A DNA stretch of 64,000 bases from Rhodobiaceae bacterium (GTDB taxonomy: Bacteria; Pseudomonadota; Alphaproteobacteria; Rhizobiales; Tepidamorphaceae), in NCBI GenBank assembly GCA_020637855.1, contig JACKJR010000002.1, positions 434,001-498,000 of the forward strand. Reading direction: 5' to 3'. The notes under the pieces were generated by a model. That model was given only the letters and a program-made list of their open reading frames with translations. It searched no databases and was not told the origin of the DNA. Of the stretch, positions 37,392 to 46,671 are shown piece by piece. Positions within the stretch are counted from its first letter, which is position 1. Each line of letters starts with the position of its first letter. A program made the position numbers and the translations under genes.

Positions 37392-39635
37392 TTATTTGTT
37401 GGCGGAAGCTTCCCCGCCCGCTTTTGCCCCCCGGTCGAGCATCAGCAGCAGTGGCGGCAGAAACAGAAGCGTCGCGGCAAGCGCGCTGACCAGCGTCAGC
37501 GTGGTGATGGCCCCAAGATCGTGATTGACGACAAACCCGGACAGCGACAGCACGGAAAAGCCGCTGGCAATCGCCACCGTGGTCGTGAAAACCGCGATAC
37601 CGACAGTGCGAAAGGTTTCGATCATGGCTTCGCGCGGCGGCAATCCGCCTTTTCTCAGATGGCGGTAGCGGCTCATCATGTGCACCGTATCGTCGACGAC
37701 GATGCCGAAGGTCATGGCGATGACCATGGTGCCGGCAAAGGTCAACTCGCCCATGGTCAGCCCCCACGCGCCATAGGCCATCAGCAGCGGCATCAGGTTG
37801 GGAACGAGGCTGGCAAATCCCAGCCGCCAGCTTCCCAGCGCCAGCACCATCAGCAGCGAGATCGCCGCCAGCGCCAGCGGCGTCGCCTTGATCATGGAAG
37901 CGCCGTTGCGCTGCGACAGGTGCGCCGCCAGCACGGGCATGCCGGTTGCCGTTGCCCGCCGGTTTTCGCCGAACTCCGCGAGGTGGTCCTCCGCGTCAGC
38001 CGCAAAAGCGAGAATCTCGTCCGAAGCCGCCGACTGCATAATAACAATCACGCGCGTCGCCCCCTCGCCTGCCGTCTCATCGGCAAACGCACGACCGAGA
38101 AGATATTGCAGACCAGGATCACCGCCCCGCTTGCCGATCTCATCGCCCAGCATCGATGCCGAGGCCGCATCTGCCGGCACGCCATTGGCATCGGTAAGCC
38201 CGTATTCCTCGCCGCCGGCCTTGAGCAGGTCCGTCACCGCGATCACCCGCGATACCTTCGGCTGCCCTTCCGCCCACTGCTTGAAGGCGGCGATATCCGC
38301 GGCATAGGCGGGACTTGCGAACGTCTCGCCGTCAGCCTTGGGTATCGAAAACTCGATCGGCGTGATGCCGCCGACATGTTCCTCGTAGATCGTCGTTGCG
38401 CGGCGGAAGGCGAAGGATTCGTCGAAATATTCCGTAAACGTGTCGCGGAACATGACCTGCGACGTGCCGTAGAGCGATACGACTGCCACCGCCACACCAG
38501 TCAGCAGCAGAACGGCCCGGTGATCGCACACAAACGCGCCAAGCCGCGCCATTGCCTGTTCAAGCCGGGCTCGCGCATTGACCGGATTGGCCGGAATAAC
38601 CGAAATCACCGCAGGCAACAGCGTGAACGACAGCAGCAACGTCAGCATCAACCCGATGGCGACCAGCGTTCCGAACGTATGGAAGGCTGGACTGTCCGCC
38701 AGGTTGAGGCACGCGAAGGAAATCACCGTCGTGACGGTTGCGAGCACGATCGGCACCGCGTTGAGCCGCACCGAATGCAACAGCGCGGCATGCCGGTCTT
38801 CCCCCTCGCGCAACCCGTGTTGCCACGCCAGGATGAGATGCACGCTGGTGGCCACCGACAACCCCAGCAACGAGGAAGGAACCGAGCTTGTCAGTCCGTT
38901 GAGCGCTGCCCCCGTCCAACCGAAACCTCCCATGGTGGCGGCCGTCGCAACGCCAAGGACGCAGAGCAGTGCAACCGTCGCGCTCAGCGAGCCGACCGCC
39001 AGCAGCAACAGCCCGATAATCAGCACGACCTCGATGGGAACGAATACGCTCAGATCGCTGCGGATGGCATTCATGGCAGCCGCTTCCTGAGCCGGCTCGC
39101 CGGTCAGCAGCAATTCGAACGGCTCGCCCGCAAGCGCCGCGTCGCCAACCTCCTGTATCGCGGAAACGGTGTCATAGGCATCCGCCCCGAGCGTCGTGAC
39201 GGCAATGGCAAAGGTTGCAACGGGAGGGTCGCCGTCATGGATCTCGATACCGCCCGCCTGCCCCGCAGGCGCGGCCCCGACATCCGCAACGCCGGCAATC
39301 CCCTTCAATGATTCGGCAATCTTGTCAGCCGCTTCGCGAAGCCCGGAACCACCTGAGCCGCCAGTCGGCTGCACGATCGCGATCACGTCGCGGCGCGCGC
39401 CATAGCGTTCGACCATGGCATCGAAGGCAACGCGCTCGGGCGCATCCTTGGAGAAATAGATTCGCGCATCCGGATCGAAAGTCAGTTTCAGAGCCCCGGC
39501 AGCACCTGCGGAAAGAATGATCGCGCAAACCGCGAACACGGCGATGCGGTTGCGCACCGACCACGCGGCCAGCGCGGCCAGAAACCGCACCACCGCATTG
39601 CCTTGCGGTGTTTCTTGCTCGACGGATGCATCCAT
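37392..39635 (-). CDS. RND superfamily exporter (MMPL/HpnN-type)
   Basis: An inner-membrane transporter of 747 residues with two MMPL halves, each having one helix, a large periplasmic loop and five more helices (twelve TM in total). The N-terminal cytoplasmic stretch precedes NRIAVFAVCAIILSAGAAGA; the second half ends in EMMSRYRHLRKGG-like loop and VFTTTVAIASGFSVLSLSGF. Relatives move lipids or hydrophobic compounds such as hopanoids; no adaptor or outer-membrane gene is adjacent. Substrate unknown. Confidence 0.9.
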   Translation of the reverse strand: MDASVEQETPQGNAVVRFLAALAAWSVRNRIAVFAVCAIILSAGAAGALKLTFDPDARIYFSKDAPERVAFDAMVERYGARRDVIAIVQPTGGSGGSGLREAADKIAESLKGIAGVADVGAAPAGQAGGIEIHDGDPPVATFAIAVTTLGADAYDTVSAIQEVGDAALAGEPFELLLTGEPAQEAAAMNAIRSDLSVFVPIEVVLIIGLLLLAVGSLSATVALLCVLGVATAATMGGFGWTGAALNGLTSSVPSSLLGLSVATSVHLILAWQHGLREGEDRHAALLHSVRLNAVPIVLATVTTVISFACLNLADSPAFHTFGTLVAIGLMLTLLLSFTLLPAVISVIPANPVNARARLEQAMARLGAFVCDHRAVLLLTGVAVAVVSLYGTSQVMFRDTFTEYFDESFAFRRATTIYEEHVGGITPIEFSIPKADGETFASPAYAADIAAFKQWAEGQPKVSRVIAVTDLLKAGGEEYGLTDANGVPADAASASMLGDEIGKRGGDPGLQYLLGRAFADETAGEGATRVIVIMQSAASDEILAFAADAEDHLAEFGENRRATATGMPVLAAHLSQRNGASMIKATPLALAAISLLMVLALGSWRLGFASLVPNLMPLLMAYGAWGLTMGELTFAGTMVIAMTFGIVVDDTVHMMSRYRHLRKGGLPPREAMIETFRTVGIAVFTTTVAIASGFSVLSLSGFVVNHDLGAITTLTLVSALAATLLFLPPLLLMLDRGAKAGGEASANK

Positions 39636-39726
39636 GGCGGCAAGCTAGCATGTAAGCGGTCAATGTCGCCCCCCCTCATGCACAAGCCTTGCCGCAATGC
39701 GTCCGGACCGCTAAAGCCCGCCGGTT

Positions 39727-40635
39727 ATGACCATGACCCGCCTGCGCGCCGATCTGATGTTGCTGATAGCCGCCCTCGTCTGGGGGTTGGGTTTTGTCGC
39801 ACAGTCGACAGCCATGGACAGCATTGGCCCTCTGACCTTCATCGGCCTGCGCTTCCTGATCGCGGCAGCGGCGATATGGCCGCTGATGCACTTCGTTGAA
39901 AACCGCAACAGCACGCTTGCTCCCATGTCGCGGTCCGACCTGCGCCTTTCGGTGCTGATCGGTCTCGTGTTCTTCGCCGCCGCCGCCTTCCAGCAATGGG
40001 GGCTTGTCACCACCACGGTGACCAATGCCGGCTTCCTGACCGGCATTTATGTCGTCATCGTGCCATTCATCGTCTGGGCGCTTTACCGCAAGGCACCGCC
40101 GCTGGTCGTTTGGCCTGCAGCATTGATGTCGGTCGCCGGCACCTTCCTGTTGAGCGGCGGCGGTCTCGATTCCATCGGCAAAGGCGATCTTCTGGTAATC
40201 GGCGGCGCTCTGTTCTGGGCGCTGCACGTGACGCTGATCAGCCTTGTCGCCGTGCGTTCACGCAGGCCGCTCAGACTTGCCACCATCCAGTTTGCGGTTT
40301 GTGGTGCATGTGGGCTGGTACTGGGGATCGTGCTGGAAAATCCGGACATCTCGGCTCTTACCGCCGCTATGCCGGAGATCCTATACGCGGCTCTGATCGC
40401 GGGCGCGCTCGGCTTCACGTTGCAAACAGTCGGCCAGCGCGACACACCGGCCGCCGATGCCGCCATTATCCTGTCAGCGGAAGGGGTCTTCGCAGCCTTG
40501 TTCGGAACATGGCTGCTAAGCGAACGGCTGGATGTTGCCGGCGCCACCGGCGCCGGCCTGATCCTTGCCGCGATCCTGCTGGTCGAGCTTGCGCCGGTAT
40601 TGCGCAAGAAGCGGGCTAGCCCAGCAGGAACTTGA
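39727..40635 (+). CDS. EamA/DMT superfamily transporter
   Basis: A 302-residue ten-helix membrane protein with two EamA repeats: MLLIAALVWGLGFVAQSTAM at the start of the first, LVIGGALFWALHVTLISLVA for the second, and the terminal AEGVFAALFGTWLLSERL. Probable metabolite exporter or drug transporter with unknown substrate. Its 3' end overlaps the convergent purine permease gene by 20 bp. Unrelated in sequence to the DMT gene at 11.3-12.2 kb beyond the shared fold. Confidence 0.9.
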   Translation: MTMTRLRADLMLLIAALVWGLGFVAQSTAMDSIGPLTFIGLRFLIAAAAIWPLMHFVENRNSTLAPMSRSDLRLSVLIGLVFFAAAAFQQWGLVTTTVTNAGFLTGIYVVIVPFIVWALYRKAPPLVVWPAALMSVAGTFLLSGGGLDSIGKGDLLVIGGALFWALHVTLISLVAVRSRRPLRLATIQFAVCGACGLVLGIVLENPDISALTAAMPEILYAALIAGALGFTLQTVGQRDTPAADAAIILSAEGVFAALFGTWLLSERLDVAGATGAGLILAAILLVELAPVLRKKRASPAGT

Positions 40636-41929
40636 TGCAGAAAATCACCGCCAGCACGCCAACCGCCGGCGTCAGTTCCGAGAACTTGCCCGCAATCGCC
40701 TTGACCAGCACGAAGGTGATGAACCCAAGCCCGATTCCGGTCGCGATGGAATAGGTCAGCGGCATGGTGATCGCCGTGATCACGGCGGGCGCGGCCTCGG
40801 TGATGTCGTCCCAGTCGATCTCGGCCAGCCCGCGCGCCATGACGACGGCAACATAGAGCAGTGCCGCAGCCGTTGCGTAGGCGGGGATGGAGCCTGCCAG
40901 CGGCGAGAAGAACAGCGCTGCCAGGAACAGGCACGCGGTAACCATCGAAGCCAGGCCCGTGCGCCCGCCGGCAGCCACGCCCGCCGCGCTTTCAACGTAG
41001 CTGGTGGTATTGGTGGTACCCGCCAGCGCGCCGACAACCGTCGCGGATGAATCCGCCAGCAGCGCCTGGCGCATGCGCGGCAGCTTGCCGTCCTTATCCA
41101 GAAGGCCGGCGCGATGCGCCACACCGATCAGTGTACCTGCCGTGTCGAACAGGTCGACGAACAGCAGCGACAGCGCCACGATCCAGAAGCTGGTGGTCAG
41201 CACCTTGCCGAAATCAAGCGCAAACAGCGCCGGCGAGGGATCGGGCGGCATCGACATCAGCCCGCCATAGGAGGCAACGCCGAACGGCATGCCGGCGACC
41301 GTCGCGGCGAGAATGCCGATGATCGTCGCGCCCGGCACCTTGAGGTAGTTGAGGCCGGCAATCAGCGCAAACCCGAGAAAGGCGAGGATCGGCCCCGCCG
41401 ACGTCAGATTGCCGGCCGTTACCAGCGTTGCCGGGTGATCGACGACGATGCCGGCATTTTCCAGCGCAATGATACCGAGAAACAGACCGATGCCTGCGGA
41501 TACCGAAAGCTTCAGCACCCGCGGGATCGCATTGATGATCCACTCGCGTACCGGCAGCGCCGAGATGACTATGAACATCACGCCGGACACGAACACGGCA
41601 GCAAGCGCCTCCTGCCATGTGAAGCCCATACCGCCGACGACACCGAAGGCGACGAAGGCGTTAAGCCCCATGCCGGGTGCCAGCGCGATCGGATAATTCG
41701 CCAGCAATGCCATGATCATCGTGCCGACAAAGGCGGCGATGCAGGTTGCCACGAACACCGCATCCTGCGGCATGCCCGCCGCCGACAGGATCTGCGGATT
41801 GACGAAGACGATGTAGGCCATCGTCAGAAAGGTCGTGAGACCGGCGATGGCCTCCGTGCGGATACTGGACCCCGATGCGCTGACGCCGAAAAAGCCGTCC
41901 AGCGTGCCCCCTTTGCCCTGTTCACTCAT
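40616..41929 (-). CDS. NCS2 family purine permease (AzgA/GhxP type)
   Basis: Inner-membrane nucleobase:cation symporter of 437 residues and 12-14 helices. Family signatures: TEAIAGLTTFLTMAYIVFVNPQILS, PGMGLNAFVAFGVV, LFDTAGTLIGVAHRAGLLD and GTTNTTSYVESAAG VAAGGRTGLAS. The AzgA-type features point to adenine, guanine or hypoxanthine uptake. No purine riboswitch was recognised in its leader. It overlaps the DMT gene tail-to-tail by 20 bp. Confidence 0.92.
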   Translation of the reverse strand: MSEQGKGGTLDGFFGVSASGSSIRTEAIAGLTTFLTMAYIVFVNPQILSAAGMPQDAVFVATCIAAFVGTMIMALLANYPIALAPGMGLNAFVAFGVVGGMGFTWQEALAAVFVSGVMFIVISALPVREWIINAIPRVLKLSVSAGIGLFLGIIALENAGIVVDHPATLVTAGNLTSAGPILAFLGFALIAGLNYLKVPGATIIGILAATVAGMPFGVASYGGLMSMPPDPSPALFALDFGKVLTTSFWIVALSLLFVDLFDTAGTLIGVAHRAGLLDKDGKLPRMRQALLADSSATVVGALAGTTNTTSYVESAAGVAAGGRTGLASMVTACLFLAALFFSPLAGSIPAYATAAALLYVAVVMARGLAEIDWDDITEAAPAVITAITMPLTYSIATGIGLGFITFVLVKAIAGKFSELTPAVGVLAVIFCIKFLLG

Positions 41930-42329
41930 GTCCGATTGCCCCGTTTCAATTGTTTCGCTGACCGCCCCCGCGCGGGAATGCGATTCCCCTTTTCGTTTTC
42001 TTCTATTTTGGCACCCAATCCAGCCATTTTGCCAATACCGATTATCTTCCCGTCGCCGCCCGTCAGGACAAATGTTGAAAACCTGGATGAGCAGACGCTT
42101 TTAAAGACGCGTAGTGAGTGTCGGGAATCGCTGTGACACATAAGCAACGCAGCCGGATTTCTCTGTTATTTCCGACAATTGCCCTTGCCCCCTGGGAAAA
42201 ATGCCCTCTAGTCTGGTTAAATCTTTGAATGGCTTATAAAAATCCGAAATTGACGCCATTCATCACAGGAATAATAGGTGTCGGGGCCACGATGCCGGCT
42301 GTATGCGGTTAATGTCGTCGGGGGGCGTC
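41930..42329. other. Gene-free divergent region between purine permease and FadL
   Basis: About 400 bp without a convincing gene. One inverted pair is visible, GAATGGC (42228-42234) / GCCATTC (42255-42261), flanking GCTTATAAAAATCC-like AT-rich DNA about 70 bp before the FadL start; it could be a promoter-operator. Nothing else recognised. Confidence 0.5.
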
Positions 42330-43649
42330 ATGTATATCTTGAGTTCATCTCCGCTTTTTGCGGAACATCTTTCCCGCTGCAACCGGTGTGCAAGCTGCAG
42401 CACAAAGGGTTTCCGCAAGAAACTTCTGACCGGAACTGCCGCTGCAAGCATGCTTCTTGCCGCGTCACCCGTATTTGCCGGCGGTTTCTATGCGCCCTAC
42501 CAGTCGGCAACAGCCAACGCCACCGCGCTCGCCGGAGCAACGGCTGGAACCGGCGATCCCTCCGGCCTGTTCTTCAATCCGGCGGCCAACGCCTCGCTGC
42601 AGGGCCATCAGGTCTATATCGACGCCAAGGCGTTCCTGCCCGACCTGTCGCTCAATGCAACGACAGCTACCGGCCCCGGCCCGACACCTGTACCCAATAG
42701 CGCCACCGATCTCGCAGGCGACGCATTCGCACCAAACGTCTATGCCTCGTTCTCGATCACCGACAAACTGAAGCTCGGCCTGGCTTTTTCCGGCCCCTTC
42801 GCCGCCGAAATCGATGCCGATCCCACATGGTCTGGTCGCTATCAGCTTACCAAGACTGACATCAAGACTTATGCCGGCACGGTTTCGCTCGCCTACCAGC
42901 TCACGCAAACGCTTGCCGTGGGCGGCGGTGTGACAGTCGAGTATTTTGATGGTGTGTTCGAGCGCGTTGAGTTCGTCGGCTTTGATGGCATCGGCTATCT
43001 GGAAGGCGATGATGTCGAGCTCGGCTTCAATGCCGGCCTGATCTGGACACCGCATGACGGCACCACCATCGGCCTGGCATATCGCTCGCAGATGGATCAC
43101 GACTTTTCCGGCATGGCGGGCATCCGCGGCAACGCTCTCTTCGATCGCACTGCAGGCTATGATCTGACGATGCCGCAGATCGTCTCGCTCGGAATCCGCC
43201 AGGAACTGCATGACGGATGGACCCTGCTTGGCGAGATCGAGTGGCAGGATTTCTCGACTTTCACCGGTTTTGACATCGCCTTAGGCCCCAGCACCATTGA
43301 TCCGGTTAACCGTCAGGACGTGCGCCCGCAGGACTGGAACGATAGCTGGATCTTCGCCATCGGCGCCGAATACCGCCCCAACGAGAAGAGCACCTGGCGC
43401 TTCGGCGTCCAGTACGACACCGCCGTATCGGACGGCGGCGGCAACACCCTGTCGCCTGATGCCGATCGCATCATGGTCGGCTTCGGCTACGAGCGCATGG
43501 TCAACGATCACTTCAAGTGGTCGGCCTTCTACGCCCATGTGTTCTATGACGATGCCCAGATCAGCGTCACCAACGGCCAAGGTACCCTGATCGGCTCGAT
43601 GGAAACCGACCTCGACATGTTCGGCGTGTCGGGTACGTTCACCTGGTAA
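42330..43649 (+). CDS. OmpP1/FadL family outer-membrane protein
   Basis: A beta-barrel porin of about 439 residues for long-chain fatty acids or other hydrophobics. After a signal peptide (KKLLTGTAAASMLLAASPVFA) the mature N-terminus reads GGFYAPYQSATANATALAGA, and the NPA signature appears in FFNPAANASLQG, marking the plug. The protein ends in a TFTW terminal strand. ATG 42330 has GGGGGG 4 nt upstream; it leaves about 26 residues before the hydrophobic core, so ATG 42303 or 42312 are not better. A strong terminator follows. Confidence 0.9.
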   Translation: MYILSSSPLFAEHLSRCNRCASCSTKGFRKKLLTGTAAASMLLAASPVFAGGFYAPYQSATANATALAGATAGTGDPSGLFFNPAANASLQGHQVYIDAKAFLPDLSLNATTATGPGPTPVPNSATDLAGDAFAPNVYASFSITDKLKLGLAFSGPFAAEIDADPTWSGRYQLTKTDIKTYAGTVSLAYQLTQTLAVGGGVTVEYFDGVFERVEFVGFDGIGYLEGDDVELGFNAGLIWTPHDGTTIGLAYRSQMDHDFSGMAGIRGNALFDRTAGYDLTMPQIVSLGIRQELHDGWTLLGEIEWQDFSTFTGFDIALGPSTIDPVNRQDVRPQDWNDSWIFAIGAEYRPNEKSTWRFGVQYDTAVSDGGGNTLSPDADRIMVGFGYERMVNDHFKWSAFYAHVFYDDAQISVTNGQGTLIGSMETDLDMFGVSGTFTW

Positions 43650-43652
43650 AAC

Positions 43653-43682
43653 AAAACCCCGGCGCGGTTGCGCCGGGGTTTT
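43653..43682. terminator. Bidirectional intrinsic terminator
   Basis: Arms AACCCCGGCGC (43655-43665) and GCGCCGGGGTT (43670-43680) with loop GGTT, flanked by A and T runs on both sides (AAAA before, TTTTG after), so it can stop both the FadL gene and the convergent chemoreceptor gene. Confidence 0.9.
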
Positions 43683-43711
43683 GTCTTTATTTCCGGTTTC
43701 GGCTTCGTCTG

Positions 43712-45415
43712 TCAGGCCGCGTCCTTGCGAACGTCCCGCATGACCTTGCTCAGCTCATCGAGCCCCTCGATCACATCGAAGCTTGCCTGATCGAGCGCCA
43801 TCAACGCCTCTGCCGTTGCTGTCTGATCGTCGCGCGCAGATGCTTCCAGCGCAGCTTTGGCGGTAGCGTGCACGCGTTTATGCGGTTCAATCAGCGCAGC
43901 GAATGTCGGGTGATTGCGCACAGCCGGGTCCTTGACGGCATCATACCACTTGCCCAGACGGCAATTGTGATGATCCGGAACTTCCTCGCTCTTCCAGTTA
44001 TCGCGCCCCATGCAGGCATCGATCGTGCGCTGTTTGAAGATCACGTGATCGATCTTGGCCATGAAGCACAACGCCACATCCGAATTGGGATCGAACATGG
44101 TGCGCGCATTTTCCAGCAGCCGGTTGGTGCTGTCGCGCATGCCGATGGCAATCTTGTTCACCATTTCATCGCTCTCGGACGCCTTGCCGGCAATCGTGTC
44201 GATATTCGCGGCAATCTCGGTATTCGCGCCCTGCTGCTGACCCAGAATGGAGCTGATCTCCGTCATCCGACCCGAAACCCCGGAAACCTGCCCGGCAATC
44301 TGCTCCATGCGTTCCAGCACACCGCCAATAGCTTCCTGGCCGCTGGCCACCGCTTCGTTGGACGAGTTCATATGGGTTTCGATCTTCGACATGCCCTCGC
44401 GCAGCGCGGCAATACGTTTGGCGATATCGTCGGTCGCTCTCGCCGTCTGGCTTGCAAGCTGTTTGACCTCGCCCGCGACGACCGCAAATCCCTTGCCGGC
44501 ATCGCCGGCGCGTGCGGCCTCGATGGTCGCATTCAGCGCCAGCAGGTTCGTCTGTGCCGCAATGGTCTCGATATCGGTGATGATCTCTCCGATCTGGTTC
44601 GAAGACTCCGCAAGCACATCCACACTTGCCGCGGTTTCCTTAACCGCACTGGCGATGTCGGCGATGGTGGTGGAAAGCTGATCGATGGCATGGCGTCCGA
44701 TTGAAACGGATTCCTGACTTTCGGTCGCTTCTTCCGATGCGCTCTCGCTGTTGCGTGAAATCTCGTCGATGGAAGCGACAAGTTCCGTCGCCGCAGCAGA
44801 AATCGTCTGCCCGTTCTGCGCGACCTCACTGGAATTCTTCTGCAGGAAGCTGAGAGACATCATGACATTGTTGAAGGCCACGGCCACATCGGCCATCTGC
44901 CCGAGACTTTCGGTGCTGTTGCCTTTCAATGCGTCCGTCGCCGCCTGCACGGAGGTTTGCTCGTAGCCGTCCAGCGACGCGGCCATATCCGTGAACAAAC
45001 GAAGGATCGCGGTGCTCAGCAGCGCTTCGGCATCTCCCTTGCGCAGGCCTTTTTTGCGCATCAGCAGCGGGATCATCTTCAAAATGATCCAGCCGTAGGC
45101 AGACAGATACCAGGAGGGCGACAACCCGACTTTGGAGTGGTTGGCGCCGATTGCATAGCTGTCTGCCAAGGCGGAATCGGAAAGCTGGTCGGCCAGAATG
45201 CCCTGCCAGTGTTTCGCCTGCGACGCCTTGAGGCGGGCAATAACATCCGGCCCCGAAAACCGCGTGCTCATCCCAGTTTTCGAAAGTTCCGCGTAGAAAC
45301 CGTCAAGTAGTTCAGCGAAATGTCCGTCCAGACGTTTCCGCACCCCCGCCGCATCCGGCTTGCAGGGCATTCCCGTCGCCATGAAGGCAAGAGCTTGACC
45401 GATTTCTTGGCTCAT
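43712..45415 (-). CDS. Globin-coupled methyl-accepting chemotaxis protein with C-terminal CZB domain
   Basis: A soluble chemoreceptor of 567 residues. N-terminal protoglobin-like sensor (about 1-160) with the proximal heme histidine H93 in ANHSKVGLSPSWYLSAY; a signalling region (about 190-430) with the MCP hairpin tip EIITDIETIAAQTNLLALNA; and a C-terminal chemoreceptor zinc-binding domain (about 440-530) with the ligand pattern DHVIFK, CRLGKWY and PHKRVHATA. It has no transmembrane helix, so it should act in the cytosol as an O2 or gas sensor with a zinc/redox input. No other che genes are in the window. Confidence 0.92.
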   Translation of the reverse strand: MSQEIGQALAFMATGMPCKPDAAGVRKRLDGHFAELLDGFYAELSKTGMSTRFSGPDVIARLKASQAKHWQGILADQLSDSALADSYAIGANHSKVGLSPSWYLSAYGWIILKMIPLLMRKKGLRKGDAEALLSTAILRLFTDMAASLDGYEQTSVQAATDALKGNSTESLGQMADVAVAFNNVMMSLSFLQKNSSEVAQNGQTISAAATELVASIDEISRNSESASEEATESQESVSIGRHAIDQLSTTIADIASAVKETAASVDVLAESSNQIGEIITDIETIAAQTNLLALNATIEAARAGDAGKGFAVVAGEVKQLASQTARATDDIAKRIAALREGMSKIETHMNSSNEAVASGQEAIGGVLERMEQIAGQVSGVSGRMTEISSILGQQQGANTEIAANIDTIAGKASESDEMVNKIAIGMRDSTNRLLENARTMFDPNSDVALCFMAKIDHVIFKQRTIDACMGRDNWKSEEVPDHHNCRLGKWYDAVKDPAVRNHPTFAALIEPHKRVHATAKAALEASARDDQTATAEALMALDQASFDVIEGLDELSKVMRDVRKDAA

Positions 45416-45560
45416 AAATAACCACTCCCGAAGAAGCGCGGCTTGCTGCCGCCATCTGAGACGACCGATATTGCATCAGTCGGTTCAATCAGACAGCTTG
45501 CGTTCAGGTTGGTTAAATTTCATTGAATATATGAGCGTTTTCAAACACTAAGGGTGAAAA

Positions 45561-45583
45561 GACCCCGGCAAATCGCCGGGGTC
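45561..45583 (-). terminator. Intrinsic terminator downstream of the duplicated 3' fragment
   Basis: GACCCCGGC (45561-45569) pairs with GCCGGGGTC (45575-45583); leftward it runs into TTTTC. It lies 26 bp beyond the stop of the gene fragment and is not present next to the intact copy, suggesting this is the original 3' flank. Confidence 0.8.
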
Positions 45584-45608
45584 CGTAAGGGAAGCTTGCG
45601 TCCCTGCG

Positions 45609-45825
45609 TCACCGAAAATAGCTCTGCGCCAGCGGGCTCATCTTGCTCGCCGCCTTCGGGTCGAGCTTCCACGTCACTTCGCGGTCATAGCGGAAGCCCT
45701 TCAGCAGGCCGGATTTCTTCACACCCGCCGCAAGAGCCGCCTTGGCCCAGAATGCGGGTCCGTGCGTGAACGGCAGTGGCGGCGAAACACCGAAGCGCGA
45801 GCGCAGCAACCCGTTGGCATAGCGG
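45609..45825 (-). pseudogene. 3' fragment of the JmjC/cupin-like gene, duplicated
   Basis: A copy of the last 72 codons of the gene at 48143-49126 (offset exactly 2534 bp, stops aligned). The section 45628-45825 differs from 48162-48359 at only two positions by eye; the last few codons before the stop differ more (SYFR vs PYHR). The sequence ends abruptly at 45825, where the intact gene continues, so no start or N-terminal domain exists. A frame runs 56 bases further upstream but is unrelated sequence. Together with the intact copy it brackets the SDR-cupin-LysR genes. Confidence 0.88.
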
Positions 45826-45839
45826 TTCTCCTCTAAATC

Positions 45840-45862
45840 GGCCGCGGGAGAACCCCGCGGCC
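45840..45862 (-). terminator. Hairpin after the SDR gene
   Basis: GGCCGCGGG (45840-45848) pairs with CCCGCGGCC (45854-45862). Leftward it is followed by GATTTAG, so the T tract is weak. It lies 32 bp past the SDR stop. Confidence 0.55.
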
Positions 45863-45893
45863 TTGAATGGTGTTCAGCCAATTCGCTCGGCTT

Positions 45894-46637
45894 TTACCAC
45901 GGCTGGTTTGCCGGCCCGACCGTGAACTCGTTGACGGTCGTGTCCTCGGGCAGATCGAGCGCGAATGCCACGACGCGGGCAATGCGTTCGGGGGAAATAC
46001 CGTATGTCTCGTAAAGACCTTTCATGCCCTCAGCGGTACCCTTGTCGGTGATCGTGTCGAGCAGCTCGGTATTGATCGCCGCAGGATACAGCGTCGCAGT
46101 ACGGATATTCGTGCCTTCCATGGCCGATTCCATGCGCAGGACTTCCATGAAGTCACGTACGAACCACTTCGTGCCGCCATACACGGCCCCATTGGGGTAG
46201 GCCTTGATGCCGGCAACCGAAGAAGTCGCCAGAATGTGACCGGACTTCTGTTCAATGAATGTCGGCATCACCGCCGCAACGCCATTCAGCACACCGGTGA
46301 TGTTGACGTCGACCATTCTGTGCCACTCGTCGGTCTTCAGAGCCGAGACCGGGCTGCTCGGCATCAGGCCGGCGTTGAGGAAAATGGCATCAACGCCACC
46401 GAATGTGTCCTTGGCAAGCTTCACGATGGCATCGTTGTCGGCCTGCTTGGTGACATCCATCGCCAGGTAGGCAGCCTCGCCGCCTTCCTTGGTGATGTCA
46501 TCAACGATGGACTTGAGCTTGTCTTCGCGGCGCGCGCCGAGAACAACTTTGGCGCCTTTGCTGGCGAGCAGCTTCGCGCTTGCCTCGCCGATGCCGGACG
46601 ATGCGCCGGTAATGACGACGACTTTATCCTTGATCAT
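45894..46637 (-). CDS. Short-chain dehydrogenase/reductase (SDR)
   Basis: A 247-residue classical SDR: NAD(P)-binding TGASSGIG (10-17), NAG (88-90), and the catalytic set S140, Y153, K157 (in TSSVAG and YGGTK). The GARRE that ends strand 2 (residues 34-38) favours NADP. Substrate unknown. It is 34 bp downstream of a cupin gene on the same strand, both divergent from a LysR regulator; this LysR-cupin-SDR trio is a recurring unit in proteobacteria. The whole trio lies between two copies of a 217-bp sequence. Confidence 0.92.
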   Translation of the reverse strand: MIKDKVVVITGASSGIGEASAKLLASKGAKVVLGARREDKLKSIVDDITKEGGEAAYLAMDVTKQADNDAIVKLAKDTFGGVDAIFLNAGLMPSSPVSALKTDEWHRMVDVNITGVLNGVAAVMPTFIEQKSGHILATSSVAGIKAYPNGAVYGGTKWFVRDFMEVLRMESAMEGTNIRTATLYPAAINTELLDTITDKGTAEGMKGLYETYGISPERIARVVAFALDLPEDTTVNEFTVGPANQPW

Positions 46638-46671
46638 GATTGTATTCCTTATGTGGTGTTACCGGGGCCGT

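Noticed and set aside
37521..39311. 596-codon plus-strand frame opposite the RND exporter gene
   Set aside because: Arg/His/Gln-rich translation of an antisense frame; the exporter on the minus strand explains the region.
41930..42302. Possible purine riboswitch in the permease leader
   Set aside because: No aptamer core or conserved loop words were recognised; only unremarkable short inverted repeats.
45416..45608. Possible insertion sequence beside the gene fragment
   Set aside because: No transposase frame or terminal inverted repeats were seen; the strand-specific terminator explains the hairpin.
45609..45881. 90-residue ORF as a functional gene
   Set aside because: Only its C-terminal 72 codons are homologous to a real protein and the N-terminus is unrelated, so it is a gene fragment.
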